The notes beneath the pieces are model-generated. The model had not been told where the DNA came from and did not search any database. It saw only the letters and a program-made list of their open reading frames with translations. Shown here piece after piece: positions 19,295 through 28,286 of a stretch of DNA of 64,000 nt. Source of the stretch: Vibrio gallicus (GTDB taxonomy: Bacteria; Pseudomonadota; Gammaproteobacteria; Enterobacterales; Vibrionaceae); assembly GCF_024346875.1 (NCBI RefSeq), contig NZ_AP024871.1:496001-560000 (forward strand), given 5' to 3'. Positions within the stretch are counted from its first letter, which is position 1; each line of letters starts with the position of its first letter. The translations under genes and the position numbers were made by a program.

Positions 19295-20949
19295 TATTTT
19301 TTCTCTAACACATGACGCTTTATCTTTAAAGTAGGGGTCAATATATCGTTGTCTATGCTCCAAGGTTCCTTGATAACTAGAATCCCTTTGATTTTTTCAT
19401 GGTTATCTAAAGTGCGATTCATTTTATCCAATACTTTTTTAAGCGAGTTTTCATAGCGCTGCTTATCAAAGTTTGGAAAATCATGTGGCACGACTAGCAT
19501 TATTGGGCCTGGCATTCCCAGTCCAATTAGGCACAGCATTTCTACTCTAATTAGTTCAATAAAGGACTTTTCAATAGGAACTGGTGCTACAAACTTACCT
19601 TTGGCCGTTTTGAACGTATCTTTTTTACGTCCCTGGATATAGATATATCCTTCATCATCAATTAGCCCTGCATCCCCTGTATGTAACCAACCATCACTGT
19701 TAAAGCTCTCTCCAGTTAAGCTATCTTCTTTATAGTACCCTGAGAATAATCCCTTACTTCGTAATAGTATTTCATCGTCATCGGCGATTTTTATTTCTAC
19801 TCCGGGGCCTGTTTGTCCAATAGAACCGATTTTGTTCTGATTGAATGGATAGTTTAAGGTGCCGTAAGCATAGGTTTCTGTCATTCCCCATGCCTCTGTA
19901 ATATTTAATCCAACACTGTGGTACCACTCAAGAATAGAAGGGCTTATAGGTGCTGAGCCGCAACCTAAAACTCTCGCTTGGTCTAGCCCTAATCCTTGCG
20001 CCACTTTCTTTTTAATAATGCCGCTCAAGATCGGAATTTTTAGCAATAAATTAAGTTTTTTAGGCGGTAATTTATCCTGAATTCTTTGTTGGAAAAGGGT
20101 CCACAGTCGAGGGACTGATATAAATAGGGTTGGTCGATGCATCTTAACATCATCGATAAACGTATCTAGAGATTCAGGGAATGCTGTCGGTAGTCCTGCG
20201 GCAATGGATGAACCGAATATATAAACGCGCTCTGTTATGTGCGCAAGCGGAAGATAGGAAAACATTCTATCTCCGGCTTGTATGCCAATATGTTGAACCA
20301 GCATTTGTACTGACCACGAAAATGCGCCATAGGTCAGCATCGCGCCTTTGGGCGTACCTGAGGTTCCTGAGGTGTAAACGATCGACATCAGCTTATCATC
20401 ATGGTGATGAGCGTACTCCGCCTCTGGTAATGGGGCTACGTCGTGAACCAGTTGGGCAAATTTATGAGCGCAGATAGGCGCTGAGTCATAAGGAAAAGAG
20501 ACAGTTATCAGGTCTGGATTACGAGAGATCACCTCAGAGGTTGGGGTAGAATCATCAAGCTTACCTGCAATAAGAGCCTTACTTTCACTATGTGTAATGC
20601 AATACTCTATTGTTTGTGCGCCAGCGGTAGGAAATATAGGCACACTAATATAGTCACCTAGCATTAATGCTAGGTCTGTAATAAACCATTCAACACAGTT
20701 TTTTGATATGAATGCGACCTTATCTTTTGGTTTTAGCCCTAAATTTCGTAATGAGTTAGCAAACCTCAATGCCATATCGGCTATATCGGAATAAGTGTAG
20801 TCGACAAACTCTCTATCAATTATTTGTCTAAGGTAAACCTCGTTTGGTCGTTCATGAGCCCATTTTAAGATGAGCTCATTCGGGGGAGGTAAGCTACAAG
20901 GTGGATTAGTAAAAATGTCATTATTTTCCGCCACGCCCAAATTTGAATC
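19243..20949 (-). CDS. AMP-dependent long-chain acyl-CoA synthetase family protein
   Basis: An ANL-superfamily adenylating enzyme that would activate a fatty acid to acyl-AMP and then acyl-CoA. The P-loop-like motif YTSGTSGTPKGAM lies near residue 195, followed by SYLPLAHITERVY, the GWGMTET-like region ITEAWGMTETYAYG, and the hinge/A8 motif GWLHTGDAGLIDDEGYIYIQGRKKD, here closely followed by TAKGKFVAP, typical of long-chain enzymes. I prefer ATG at 20949 (568 residues, GAGGAAG upstream); the frame is open to a TTG at 20991. It lies downstream of, and in the same direction as, the AraC-type gene. Substrate is unknown. Confidence 0.85.
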   Translation of the reverse strand, partial: DSNLGVAENNDIFTNPPCSLPPPNELILKWAHERPNEVYLRQIIDREFVDYTYSDIADMALRFANSLRNLGLKPKDKVAFISKNCVEWFITDLALMLGDYISVPIFPTAGAQTIEYCITHSESKALIAGKLDDSTPTSEVISRNPDLITVSFPYDSAPICAHKFAQLVHDVAPLPEAEYAHHHDDKLMSIVYTSGTSGTPKGAMLTYGAFSWSVQMLVQHIGIQAGDRMFSYLPLAHITERVYIFGSSIAAGLPTAFPESLDTFIDDVKMHRPTLFISVPRLWTLFQQRIQDKLPPKKLNLLLKIPILSGIIKKKVAQGLGLDQARVLGCGSAPISPSILEWYHSVGLNITEAWGMTETYAYGTLNYPFNQNKIGSIGQTGPGVEIKIADDDEILLRSKGLFSGYYKEDSLTGESFNSDGWLHTGDAGLIDDEGYIYIQGRKKDTFKTAKGKFVAPVPIEKSFIELIRVEMLCLIGLGMPGPIMLVVPHDFPNFDKQRYENSLKKVLDKMNRTLDNHEKIKGILVIKEPWSIDNDILTPTLKIKRHVLEKKYHDIGDNWPDTPVVWES

Positions 20950-21029
20950 CATATCTTCCTCATTCACTTTCACTATCGTTTTTGTATTCAAAAGCTTAGC
21001 AGAGATTTATATGGGATTAATAAAGAAAG

Positions 21030-21719
21030 TTAATTTGTGTGCTGTCGATATTGTGTTGGGGTTAAATTGGTGTGTTTTTTGAATACTCGGTTAAAATAAG
21101 AGACATCAGAATATCCTACTCTAAATGCAATTGAGGCTACTTTTTCATCAGGGTGTTGCTCTAGCAGTACCTTTGATAGTGCAACCCTTTTGTTACTGAG
21201 ATATTGTTGAAAGCTGATTTTTTTATGCTTTTTGAAAAACTTAGAAAAATAAGTTGTAGAGAAACTGGCTAGTTTAGCAAGGTCTTCTTCACGAATATCT
21301 TGTGTGATATTGTCTTCTATGTAGGAATCAATCTTTACTAATCGAGTATAGATATTCCCTTTATTTGAAGGGGCAATATTATTAGTCTGTTGAATGATGC
21401 TTTCTAATTGCTCTTCAAAGGTTTTAGCCTTTGAGAGGGTATGAAAATGAGAAATTACAGCGGGTTGCAGTTCAACTTCATATCTAGGTAGTAGACTGAC
21501 TACAATCAATGACTTATTCAAGTTGTTGCAAATATTTTGAGCAAGCTTAAACAACTCAATGACATCTTTGTCGAGTAAAAAATAAGCACATTTAATGTCA
21601 GGGCGGGTTAGCACTGAAATGTCTCGACCAAAGTTTAAAAAAAGTTGCTCGAGTTGCGCTGGGGCGTGTTCACTTATCCGTGTGAAATCACCACCTATCC
21701 AAAAGTGTTTAGATTCCAT
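21030..21719 (-). CDS. AraC-family transcriptional regulator, candidate Tad locus regulator
   Basis: The C-terminal ~100 residues form an AraC/XylS DNA-binding domain (IDSYIEDNI, LAKLASFSTTYFSKFFKKHKK, and the second helix-turn-helix DEKVASIAFRVGYSDVSYFNRVFKKH). The N-terminal ~125 residues match no sugar-binding cupin. Stretches such as KCAYFLLDKD, IVVSLLPRYEVEL and LSKAKTFEEQLESII are placed like the strands and the conserved lysine region of a degenerate response-regulator receiver, which is only a guess. ATG at 21719 is preceded by AAGGAAG; an upstream in-frame ATG at 21746 is possible. It is divergent from the Flp pilin genes. Confidence 0.85.
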   Translation of the reverse strand: MESKHFWIGGDFTRISEHAPAQLEQLFLNFGRDISVLTRPDIKCAYFLLDKDVIELFKLAQNICNNLNKSLIVVSLLPRYEVELQPAVISHFHTLSKAKTFEEQLESIIQQTNNIAPSNKGNIYTRLVKIDSYIEDNITQDIREEDLAKLASFSTTYFSKFFKKHKKISFQQYLSNKRVALSKVLLEQHPDEKVASIAFRVGYSDVSYFNRVFKKHTNLTPTQYRQHTN

Positions 21720-21870
21720 AACCATCTTCCTTGATTTGCTCCTCATCCTTGGGAGCTGAGTACAGTTTAGTCCAATATGGCAAGATTATGCAATAAAGTG
21801 ACTAGCTCATTGTATAAACTATGACCTATGATCACATTATCCGATGAATAGATTCTGTTGGAGAACAAAA

Positions 21871-22053
21871 ATGAGACGTCAGGTGCATTATTTTCAGCAA
21901 TTCATGCAAGATCAGGAAGGGTTAACCGTGGTTGAGTACGTGGTAGCTGCTGCTTTGCTAGTAGGGGCTTTGGTGGTTTTCTTTACTGGTTATGAGGTGA
22001 CCCTTTCAGGAAAAATCAATCAGACCGTATCAAGCTTACCAGAAGGCAACTAA
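21871..22053 (+). CDS. flp1: Flp-type pilin precursor 1
   Basis: A 60-residue prepilin of the type IVb Flp family, the main subunit of the Tad pilus. The class-III signal is present: positively charged leader, then cleavage after G17 in the sequence G/LTVVEY, with glutamate at +5 and tyrosine at +6, followed by a hydrophobic helix (VVAAALLVGALVVFF). ATG at 21871 is chosen because GGAG lies 8 bases upstream; an in-frame ATG at 21844 has no ribosome site. First gene of the Tad locus. Confidence 0.9.
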   Translation: MRRQVHYFQQFMQDQEGLTVVEYVVAAALLVGALVVFFTGYEVTLSGKINQTVSSLPEGN

Positions 22054-22177
22054 TCATTATGATTTGGATTATGTTGACTTGAAATGCTCCATTTTAGCAA
22101 CAAAATCCTAACATTGTTTAAGTGAGATGCTTACAATTTGTGAGTCCAGTTAAGGGACTGACTTTTGGAGAGATATT

Positions 22178-22351
22178 ATGGACAATTTTAAAAATATTAA
22201 AGCTTTTCTCGATAATGAAGAAGGGTTGACGGTTGTTGAATACGTTATTGGTGCATCACTTCTAGTTGCTGCCATAACGACTATATTCACAACCCTTGGT
22301 ACTCAGTTAGATGGAAAATTATCGAATATTATTGCAGGCATTTCTGGCTAA
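22178..22351 (+). CDS. flp2: Flp-type pilin precursor 2
   Basis: A 57-residue second Flp prepilin, MDNFKNIKAF at the start and IIAGISG at the end. Cleavage would fall after G16 in G/LTVVEYV, again with E at +5 and Y at +6, followed by a hydrophobic helix. TTGGAGAGATATT upstream of ATG 22178 gives a ribosome site. Only the processing region resembles Flp1 closely; the tail is different. A 230-base gap with two hairpins follows before the peptidase gene. Confidence 0.9.
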   Translation: MDNFKNIKAFLDNEEGLTVVEYVIGASLLVAAITTIFTTLGTQLDGKLSNIIAGISG

Positions 22352-22546
22352 CTGTATTGAATCTCGGTTCTATAGTCGTAATGCTGTAAACGTGTAATAT
22401 ATAATTATTAATAGATGCTCAGTTAATTATTTAAGATTAAGATTGCAAATCTTAATTGACCATGATTTCACCTGGGAATTATTACTCATTTAAAATAAAA
22501 AATTAACACGTTGCTACTGATTGGTTCCAATCACAGAAGGTATTGA

Positions 22547-22578
22547 GTACATAGTTATACCCTAACTATGTACCTTTT
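22547..22578 (+). terminator. Hairpin between flp2 and the prepilin peptidase gene (possible attenuator)
   Basis: GTACATAGTTA (22547-22557) pairs perfectly with TAACTATGTAC (22563-22573) over a TACCC loop, followed by CTTTTC. It ends 10 bases before the ATG of the peptidase gene, which has no evident Shine-Dalgarno. It could lower expression of the assembly genes compared with the pilins. Confidence 0.45.
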
Positions 22579-22583
22579 CAACT

Positions 22584-23084
22584 ATGCAAATCTCAATTCT
22601 AGTTTGGATTCTATTAATAATGGTTTCCATTAAAGATATAACTGAAAATAAAATACCCAATAAGTTATTACTTATGATCCTGTTTATTAATACATTATTA
22701 TTAATATCAAATGGTATTTTTTTAGTTGAACATATAATTGGATTTGGAGCAATGTTAGCTTGCTCTTTGCTGCTTTACGTTCTCAAAATAATGTCTCCTG
22801 GAGATGTAAAACTGCTCTCGGTTATCGGATACGTAGTCGGGTGGGGATCTCTTCTAGAGGCTAGTTTCTGGATTCTAATGGCTGCCGGTATATTAGGTGT
22901 ATTCACGGCACTGATGAATATTAGCCGTTTGGGTGTTACCAATCCGCTATTAGTTTGCATGGATCCGAGTCTTCTACTTAAAAGTAACCTAGATACTTCA
23001 CACAGTATTTATGGCAATAAACTGGTCATGCCTTTTGCTCCTGCCGTTACATTAGGTCTTGCGTTTAGTAGCATCCTACAATAA
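22584..23084 (+). CDS. tadV: Flp prepilin peptidase (TadV/CpaA, A24 family)
   Basis: A 166-residue membrane aspartic protease that removes the leader from Flp prepilins. The two catalytic aspartates are visible: D18 in SIKDITENKIPN and D74 in SPGDVKLL. Several membrane segments are present and there is no methyltransferase domain, as in TadV/CpaA rather than PilD. It lies 15 bases upstream of the ATPase gene. Translation start ATG 22584 lacks a clear ribosome site, which together with the hairpin just upstream suggests low expression. Confidence 0.9.
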   Translation: MQISILVWILLIMVSIKDITENKIPNKLLLMILFINTLLLISNGIFLVEHIIGFGAMLACSLLLYVLKIMSPGDVKLLSVIGYVVGWGSLLEASFWILMAAGILGVFTALMNISRLGVTNPLLVCMDPSLLLKSNLDTSHSIYGNKLVMPFAPAVTLGLAFSSILQ

Positions 23085-23099
23085 TGGAGTGCTTCCTCT

Positions 23100-24443
23100 A
23101 TGAATGATACAACGAGCTCTGATTCACACCTTAGCCCTCAAGTTGCTGCCCCTGCTATTATTTCTTCCATGGATGATTTAGGTATTCCAACTGCCGTTGT
23201 CGAAAACCTTGTCGTCAAGCACCTATCAGCATACCCCAAAACAGATATATTACATCTTGCTCAGATGCTAGGAATTGTCACGCATTTGATTGAGGATGTT
23301 CTGTCTGAATTGAGAAAAAAAGCCCTAGTTGAAGTGTTTCAGCCTAGCGCACAATCTCTATTTTCTGAATCAGCGAAGAGCCATGTCCGATACGCACTGT
23401 CTGAGCAAGGGCTGGCTGAGGCAGAAGTAGCATTTAAAAAAGACGCCTATATCGGCCCTGTACCAGTATCGCTGCAAAAATATAACCAAATGGTTGAACT
23501 GCAAGACCTTAGGGCGCAACTTATTCGACGCCCTGATGTTGAGCGAGCGCTGTCTGACGTGTACGGCGCAAATAGGCTTATACCAGTGTTGGGTCCTGCA
23601 ATTAACTCAGGAAGAGCTCTGCTCTTGTATGGTCATGCAGGTACCGGTAAGAGTTTTGTGGCGGCTAGAATATTGAATGCACTCAATACCTCGGTCTATA
23701 TCCCTTATGCAGTATTTGCTGCTGGGAATATTATTAAGGTATTCTCAGAGCAGCATCATAAGCCTGTTGACAACAAACATAATCGAGATGTCATTTCGCT
23801 GAAGAGTCACTACGACAAGCGTTGGGTACTATGTAAGAGGCCTGATATCCAAGTTGGTGGCGAGTTGACTATGGATATGCTCGAGGTCAATCATTCCGAA
23901 CACAACCGTATTTGGATAGCACCACTACAAATGATGGCCAACAACGGTATTTTAGTGATTGATGATCTTGGGCGTCAACCTATGCCGGTTGCCACTTTAT
24001 TGAACCGCTGGATCGTTCCAATGGAGTACAATTACGATCATCTGTCATTGCCTAATGGTCAACAAATTACCATACCATTTGTTTTGACTATGGCATTTTC
24101 AACCAACTTAGATCCTCAGACTATCGCTGATCCCGCCTTTTTAAGGCGCCTTGGATATAAGATCCAATTCCAACCTTTATTAGAGAATGACTATATAAAT
24201 TTGTGGTCTGACCTATCTAAAAATAAGGATCTTGAGTTGCTTCCTTCTGCTCTTGAAACCCTATTAAACCTACATTCTTTACATAAAGTAGGATATTTCC
24301 CATGTTTACCTAAAGATATTCTAGGTATTAGCCAAGATATTATTCAGTTTGAAGAGATTGCACCTCAGGTGAACTCTACTATATTACAAAGGGCGTGGGA
24401 TCTTTATTTTACTGCTGACGAGCACGGAGGGTCGGTATTATGA
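23100..24443 (+). CDS. Winged-helix/AAA ATPase embedded in the Tad locus
   Basis: A 447-residue soluble ATPase of unknown function. Residues ~30-110 look like a helix-turn-helix or winged-helix domain (VVKHLSAYPKTDILHLAQMLGI). The AAA core has Walker A GHAGTGKS (178-185) and Walker B GILVIDDLG (283-291), with a later AFSTNLDP and a candidate arginine finger in FLRRLGYKIQF. This is not TadA (a different ATPase family, also present here) nor TadZ. The stop overlaps the rcpC start by 4 bases (ATGA), so it is translationally coupled to the core Tad genes. A role in pilus assembly or its regulation is inferred from position only. Confidence 0.8.
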   Translation: MNDTTSSDSHLSPQVAAPAIISSMDDLGIPTAVVENLVVKHLSAYPKTDILHLAQMLGIVTHLIEDVLSELRKKALVEVFQPSAQSLFSESAKSHVRYALSEQGLAEAEVAFKKDAYIGPVPVSLQKYNQMVELQDLRAQLIRRPDVERALSDVYGANRLIPVLGPAINSGRALLLYGHAGTGKSFVAARILNALNTSVYIPYAVFAAGNIIKVFSEQHHKPVDNKHNRDVISLKSHYDKRWVLCKRPDIQVGGELTMDMLEVNHSEHNRIWIAPLQMMANNGILVIDDLGRQPMPVATLLNRWIVPMEYNYDHLSLPNGQQITIPFVLTMAFSTNLDPQTIADPAFLRRLGYKIQFQPLLENDYINLWSDLSKNKDLELLPSALETLLNLHSLHKVGYFPCLPKDILGISQDIIQFEEIAPQVNSTILQRAWDLYFTADEHGGSVL

Positions 24444-25171
24444 GCAAAGGAACGATCATATTTTTATTAGTCCTGTCGGTAGTATTTGGATTGGGCGCAG
24501 TTATGGTGGCCAAGCAGTGGATGGAGGGTCAAACTCAGCCACAAGTGAAGGTTGAAACTATTGAGCGTCATCCGGTGGTGATTGCGGCAGTGGATATTCC
24601 TGAAGGGACTGTTATTGAAGCCAAGCATTTAGCTAAGAAGCAACTTGAAGTGGCATGGATAGACTCTACGGTGGTTAAGGACTATGGCCAACTTGAGGGT
24701 ATGGTTGCCAAAAACCAAGTGTTTGCAGGTCAAATTATCCATATATCGCACTTTGGTGGCCCGAATGAGGGCGCAAGCCTAGCTGTACTTATTCCTGAAG
24801 ATAAAAGGGCGTTAACAATACGAGTTAATGATGTTATCGGGGTGGCGGGTTTCCTTCTTCCTGGTAATAAGGTCGATATCCTAAATACCAGAAATAATCG
24901 CACCTCAACGGTATTAAAAAATATTCGGGTTTTGGCTGTAGACCAAACCGCAAGAACTAATGATAACAAGCCTATTATAGTAAGAGCTGTAACCTTAGAA
25001 GTAACACCAAGAGAAGCGGAAAAGCTGTTAACTGAAAACAGCCGCGGAACGATTCAATTAGCGTTAAGAAATCCGCAAACTATTGATAAACCACAAAGAC
25101 GTTATGTGGCTCCGCCTAGTGTGACTATTATTAAAGGCACCAGCCGTTCAAGTATTCGAGTCAGCGAGTGA
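24440..25171 (+). CDS. rcpC: Tad pilus assembly protein RcpC/CpaB
   Basis: A 243-residue protein with one N-terminal membrane helix (GTIIFLLVLSVVFGLGAVMVAKQW), an SAF-like domain (VVIAAVDIPEGTVIEAKHL, about 45-65) and the RcpC/CpaB domain (ALTIRVNDVIGVAGFLLPGNKVDIL). Members sit in the periplasm and help gate or stabilise the secretin. It overlaps the upstream ATPase gene by 4 bases and lies 7 bases before the secretin gene. Confidence 0.93.
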   Translation: MSKGTIIFLLVLSVVFGLGAVMVAKQWMEGQTQPQVKVETIERHPVVIAAVDIPEGTVIEAKHLAKKQLEVAWIDSTVVKDYGQLEGMVAKNQVFAGQIIHISHFGGPNEGASLAVLIPEDKRALTIRVNDVIGVAGFLLPGNKVDILNTRNNRTSTVLKNIRVLAVDQTARTNDNKPIIVRAVTLEVTPREAEKLLTENSRGTIQLALRNPQTIDKPQRRYVAPPSVTIIKGTSRSSIRVSE

Positions 25172-25178
25172 GGTACAC

Positions 25179-26648
25179 ATGAAAAGGATTTTAGTACTCA
25201 TATTCACAATGGTAAGTTTTGTATCTGTTTCGTTGGCAGCATCGCAGTCGGGCAGGACTATTTCGATACCACATCATAAATCAACCCATGTAGAGATAGC
25301 AGGTAAAGCGAAGAAGGTTTCTCTAGGGGATCCCAATGTGCTTGATATTGTAATGATACGTTCAGATGAGCTGTTTCTGATCGGTAAAAAATTGGGTTCG
25401 ACTAACCTATCGGTTTGGGATGCACAAGGTCGACTAATTGAATCATTAAACGTAGAAGTAACTCACGATCTAAATAACCTAAAGCAGAAGCTATATGAGT
25501 TTTTACCGAATGAGCAAGTACAGGTTCATAGCTCGCAAGACAAGCTTATTTTGAGTGGTTTAGTCAGTAATCAAGAGAATATGAATATTGCTGTTAAAGT
25601 CGCACAAACCTATTCTGCGGGGCAAGCTGCAAATGCGACTGAAGACGATGCAGGCGAAGCGGATGTTGGGGTTATCAACCTAATGACCATAGGCGGAGCA
25701 CAACAGGTCATGCTGGAGGTTACCGTAGCCGAAGTGCAACGCTCTTTAGTGCGTCGCTTTGATTCCAATTTTCACTTCTTCCAAAAAAGTGGTGATTTCA
25801 CGTGGGGTGCAACAAGTGCGGGGGCTGGTATAGGTCAGAATGCGATATCTGGAATTATTCAGCCAATAATTGGTAATGTTGGTGCCAATGAATTTGGCTT
25901 ACTTGGGGGGCTGGTAGACAGCAATACTTTGTTTACTTTTGCCTTGGATATCGCAAAAGAAAATGGTGTGGCTAAGGTTCTAGCTGAACCAAACTTGACC
26001 ACATTAAGTGGTTCTCAAGCAAAATTTTTAGCCGGTGGTGAGTTTCCAATTCCTGTACCAAATGATGACGGGATAGGCATTGAATATAAGGAATACGGTG
26101 TTGGGCTAGATTTTGTTCCAGTTGTACTTAGTGATCAAAAAATTAACCTTCAACTGGCGGTTGAGGTGAGTGAAGTTGCAGCAACTGGTGCTCTGTCATA
26201 TAACCCGGGTGATTCTAATGCCGCCTATATTGTTCCCCCTATTACCAAGCGAAGCGCTTCTTCTACGCTAGAACTTGCAGACGGCCAGACTATCGGGATT
26301 GCGGGTCTGTTAAATGAAAACAGTCGTGATATTGCTAATGAAATGCCTGGTGTTGGAGACATCCCAGTATTAGGTAACTTGTTTAAGAGTAAGCAGTACG
26401 TATCGGGAGAAACTGAACTTGTTATCTTGGTTACCCCACGCTTAGCCAAACCTATTGATAGAAATAAAATCACATTACCAACAGATGGTTTTGTTGAACC
26501 GTCGGATATCGAGTTTTATCTGATAGGTAAATCTGCCTATTACGATTCGGAGCTCGTTGTACCAAATAGTGAAAAACAAGCACCCGAAAGCAATAAGGTG
26601 CCGTCATCACAGGGTGGATCTGAAGGCCAGTTTGGACATTCATTATAG
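25179..26648 (+). CDS. rcpA: Tad pilus secretin RcpA/CpaC
   Basis: A 489-residue outer-membrane secretin through which the Flp pilus passes. A signal peptide (1-20, ending SLAA) is followed by the pilus-formation N-terminal domain (VEIAGKAKKVSLGDPNVLDI, then LIGKKLGSTNLSVWD) and BON-like/N1 segments. The secretin core runs from VMLEVTVAEVQRS to ELVILVTPRLAKP and includes VLAEPNLTTLSGSQAKFLAGGEFPIP. The C-terminal ~45 residues are polar. Standard length and position between rcpC and the small lipoprotein. Confidence 0.95.
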   Translation: MKRILVLIFTMVSFVSVSLAASQSGRTISIPHHKSTHVEIAGKAKKVSLGDPNVLDIVMIRSDELFLIGKKLGSTNLSVWDAQGRLIESLNVEVTHDLNNLKQKLYEFLPNEQVQVHSSQDKLILSGLVSNQENMNIAVKVAQTYSAGQAANATEDDAGEADVGVINLMTIGGAQQVMLEVTVAEVQRSLVRRFDSNFHFFQKSGDFTWGATSAGAGIGQNAISGIIQPIIGNVGANEFGLLGGLVDSNTLFTFALDIAKENGVAKVLAEPNLTTLSGSQAKFLAGGEFPIPVPNDDGIGIEYKEYGVGLDFVPVVLSDQKINLQLAVEVSEVAATGALSYNPGDSNAAYIVPPITKRSASSTLELADGQTIGIAGLLNENSRDIANEMPGVGDIPVLGNLFKSKQYVSGETELVILVTPRLAKPIDRNKITLPTDGFVEPSDIEFYLIGKSAYYDSELVVPNSEKQAPESNKVPSSQGGSEGQFGHSL

Positions 26649-26659
26649 GGAACATCACC

Positions 26660-26899
26660 ATGGATAAAATATTTATAACATTGTGCTTAATGGTTGGTTT
26701 GGTTGGATGCTCTAACAATAGTGAACTGGGCAAATCCGTAGCCTACCTCAAAGCAGAACAGACCTATAACCCCAATGCTACCGAGGAAAACCTAGGAGTG
26801 TTACCAGAAGGAAGTGGTGAGAGGGCTCAAGCTTCTATTAAGGGCTATAATAAAGGGGCAAGCAAGAACATATCAATTGGTTCAGGCTTTAGTAATTAA
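26660..26899 (+). CDS. Small lipoprotein in the RcpB position
   Basis: A 79-residue lipoprotein: signal peptide with lipobox LVGC (C at residue 17), then a polar tail with no domain I recognise. RcpB of other Tad loci is an outer-membrane lipoprotein in this position but is larger (about 180 residues), so this is either a reduced equivalent or an unrelated pilotin-like protein that helps the secretin. It follows rcpA by 11 bases and is followed by a 156-base gap before tadZ. Confidence 0.75.
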   Translation: MDKIFITLCLMVGLVGCSNNSELGKSVAYLKAEQTYNPNATEENLGVLPEGSGERAQASIKGYNKGASKNISIGSGFSN

Positions 26900-27055
26900 C
26901 AATTTTAATAAAATTAGTTGCCATCTCATGCCTTGACCGTGCTTAAAGGAATTACAGCCGGTTTGGGCTTTTTGTCTGATATCCATTACCCCACTATAGC
27001 TGGCGGAGGACAGATAAAATAATTGGTATCTGTTGAATTTTAACGAGGCCAAGGA

Positions 27056-28273
27056 ATGAGCGAAATAGTTAAAATCACACCGGACAATAACCACTTTAAA
27101 TTGGTGTTAAAGAGCCAATTACAAATTTGGGTTGTTTATAGTCATGAGTCGTTTAAGGCTCACCTAAACAAGCAATTTGCAGGGTGTAACAATGTATCTC
27201 TAGTTTTTATGGAGCTGGAGCGCTTGGCTGAAGGTGTACTAAACCAATCGGCGGCACCAGACCTATTATTTGTTCAGGCATCTAGTGACTGGGCGCATAA
27301 TATTTCGGAACTTTATGAAAATAATGGGCTATTGCAAGCAGGAAATACCACATTAATAGTGTTCGGTGATGAAGCCGATAGCATCGAGCTAAAAACCGCA
27401 TTGCGTATTGGAGCGTCGGATTTCCTCTCAGAATCAACGACTCTTGAGGGGCTTGCTAATCTTCTTAAAACCATTTCACAAGAGAAACTGTCTTCACGAC
27501 ACCTATCTGAATTATTTACCTTTATTAACAGTAAAGGGGGATGTGGCGCATCTACTGTGGCGATGAATGTCGCGATTGAGTTAGCGAAGATAGAATCGAA
27601 CAAGGTGCTGCTGCTTGATCTCGATGTTCAATTTGGGGCTATCCAAGATTATTTAGATCTTCAACCTCAACACGGACTGCATGATGTCATTGATGGCGCT
27701 TCAGGTTTAGATGAAGTCTCTCTTGAGTCTCTGGTGTCCAAACACTCCAGTAATTTGTATTTTTTGAATTTTCAACAACTCCACCCCATCGAAAATGAGT
27801 TAAAAGCTCGCGATTTACATCGTGTGATCCCTTTGCTACGTCAGTACTACACTCATATTGTTGCGGATCTCTCTAGAGGAATTGAGGCCAATTATGGATC
27901 TTTGATTTCTCTTGCGACCAAAAATTATTTGATTGCGCAGCAAGGATACGTATCGCTAAAGAATACTAATGACATGGTATCCGTATTAGAGCTTGAATTT
28001 GGCACTCCTAAAAATCAGTTAGAAGTGGTGATAAATCGCTACGACAAAAAGCATCAATTAAAAATCACTGATATTGAAGAGGCTTTAGGGGATGTAAGAG
28101 TGCATGTGTTACCCAATGACTATAAAACGGTCAATGAAAGCTCAAATCTAGGTAAACCATTTGCGATGAATAAAAAGAGTACTCCGATTTCAAATGCAGT
28201 TACTCAACTTGCTCTGTCGATTGTCCCACAATCGGAATCTCAAACCAGTTGGCTTAAGAAACTATTTAGTTAA
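27056..28273 (+). CDS. tadZ: Tad pilus localisation ATPase TadZ/CpaE
   Basis: A 405-residue protein of the TadZ/CpaE group, which places the Tad machine at the cell pole. An N-terminal receiver-like domain (about 15-145, with LIVFGDEADSIELKTALRIGASDFLSE) is followed by a ParA/MinD-type ATPase domain with the deviant Walker A SKGGCGASTVA (from about residue 157) and LLLDLDVQFG. GAGG at 27045 gives the ribosome site for ATG 27056. It starts a tightly packed run tadZ-A-B-C-D with gaps of 2-15 bases. Confidence 0.93.
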   Translation: MSEIVKITPDNNHFKLVLKSQLQIWVVYSHESFKAHLNKQFAGCNNVSLVFMELERLAEGVLNQSAAPDLLFVQASSDWAHNISELYENNGLLQAGNTTLIVFGDEADSIELKTALRIGASDFLSESTTLEGLANLLKTISQEKLSSRHLSELFTFINSKGGCGASTVAMNVAIELAKIESNKVLLLDLDVQFGAIQDYLDLQPQHGLHDVIDGASGLDEVSLESLVSKHSSNLYFLNFQQLHPIENELKARDLHRVIPLLRQYYTHIVADLSRGIEANYGSLISLATKNYLIAQQGYVSLKNTNDMVSVLELEFGTPKNQLEVVINRYDKKHQLKITDIEEALGDVRVHVLPNDYKTVNESSNLGKPFAMNKKSTPISNAVTQLALSIVPQSESQTSWLKKLFS

Positions 28274-28286
28274 GTGAGGAACAACT

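Noticed and set aside
22436..22456. ATTAAGATT/AATCTTAAT hairpin after flp2
   Set aside because: Almost pure AT stem without a T run; little stability expected and common by chance in AT-rich gaps.
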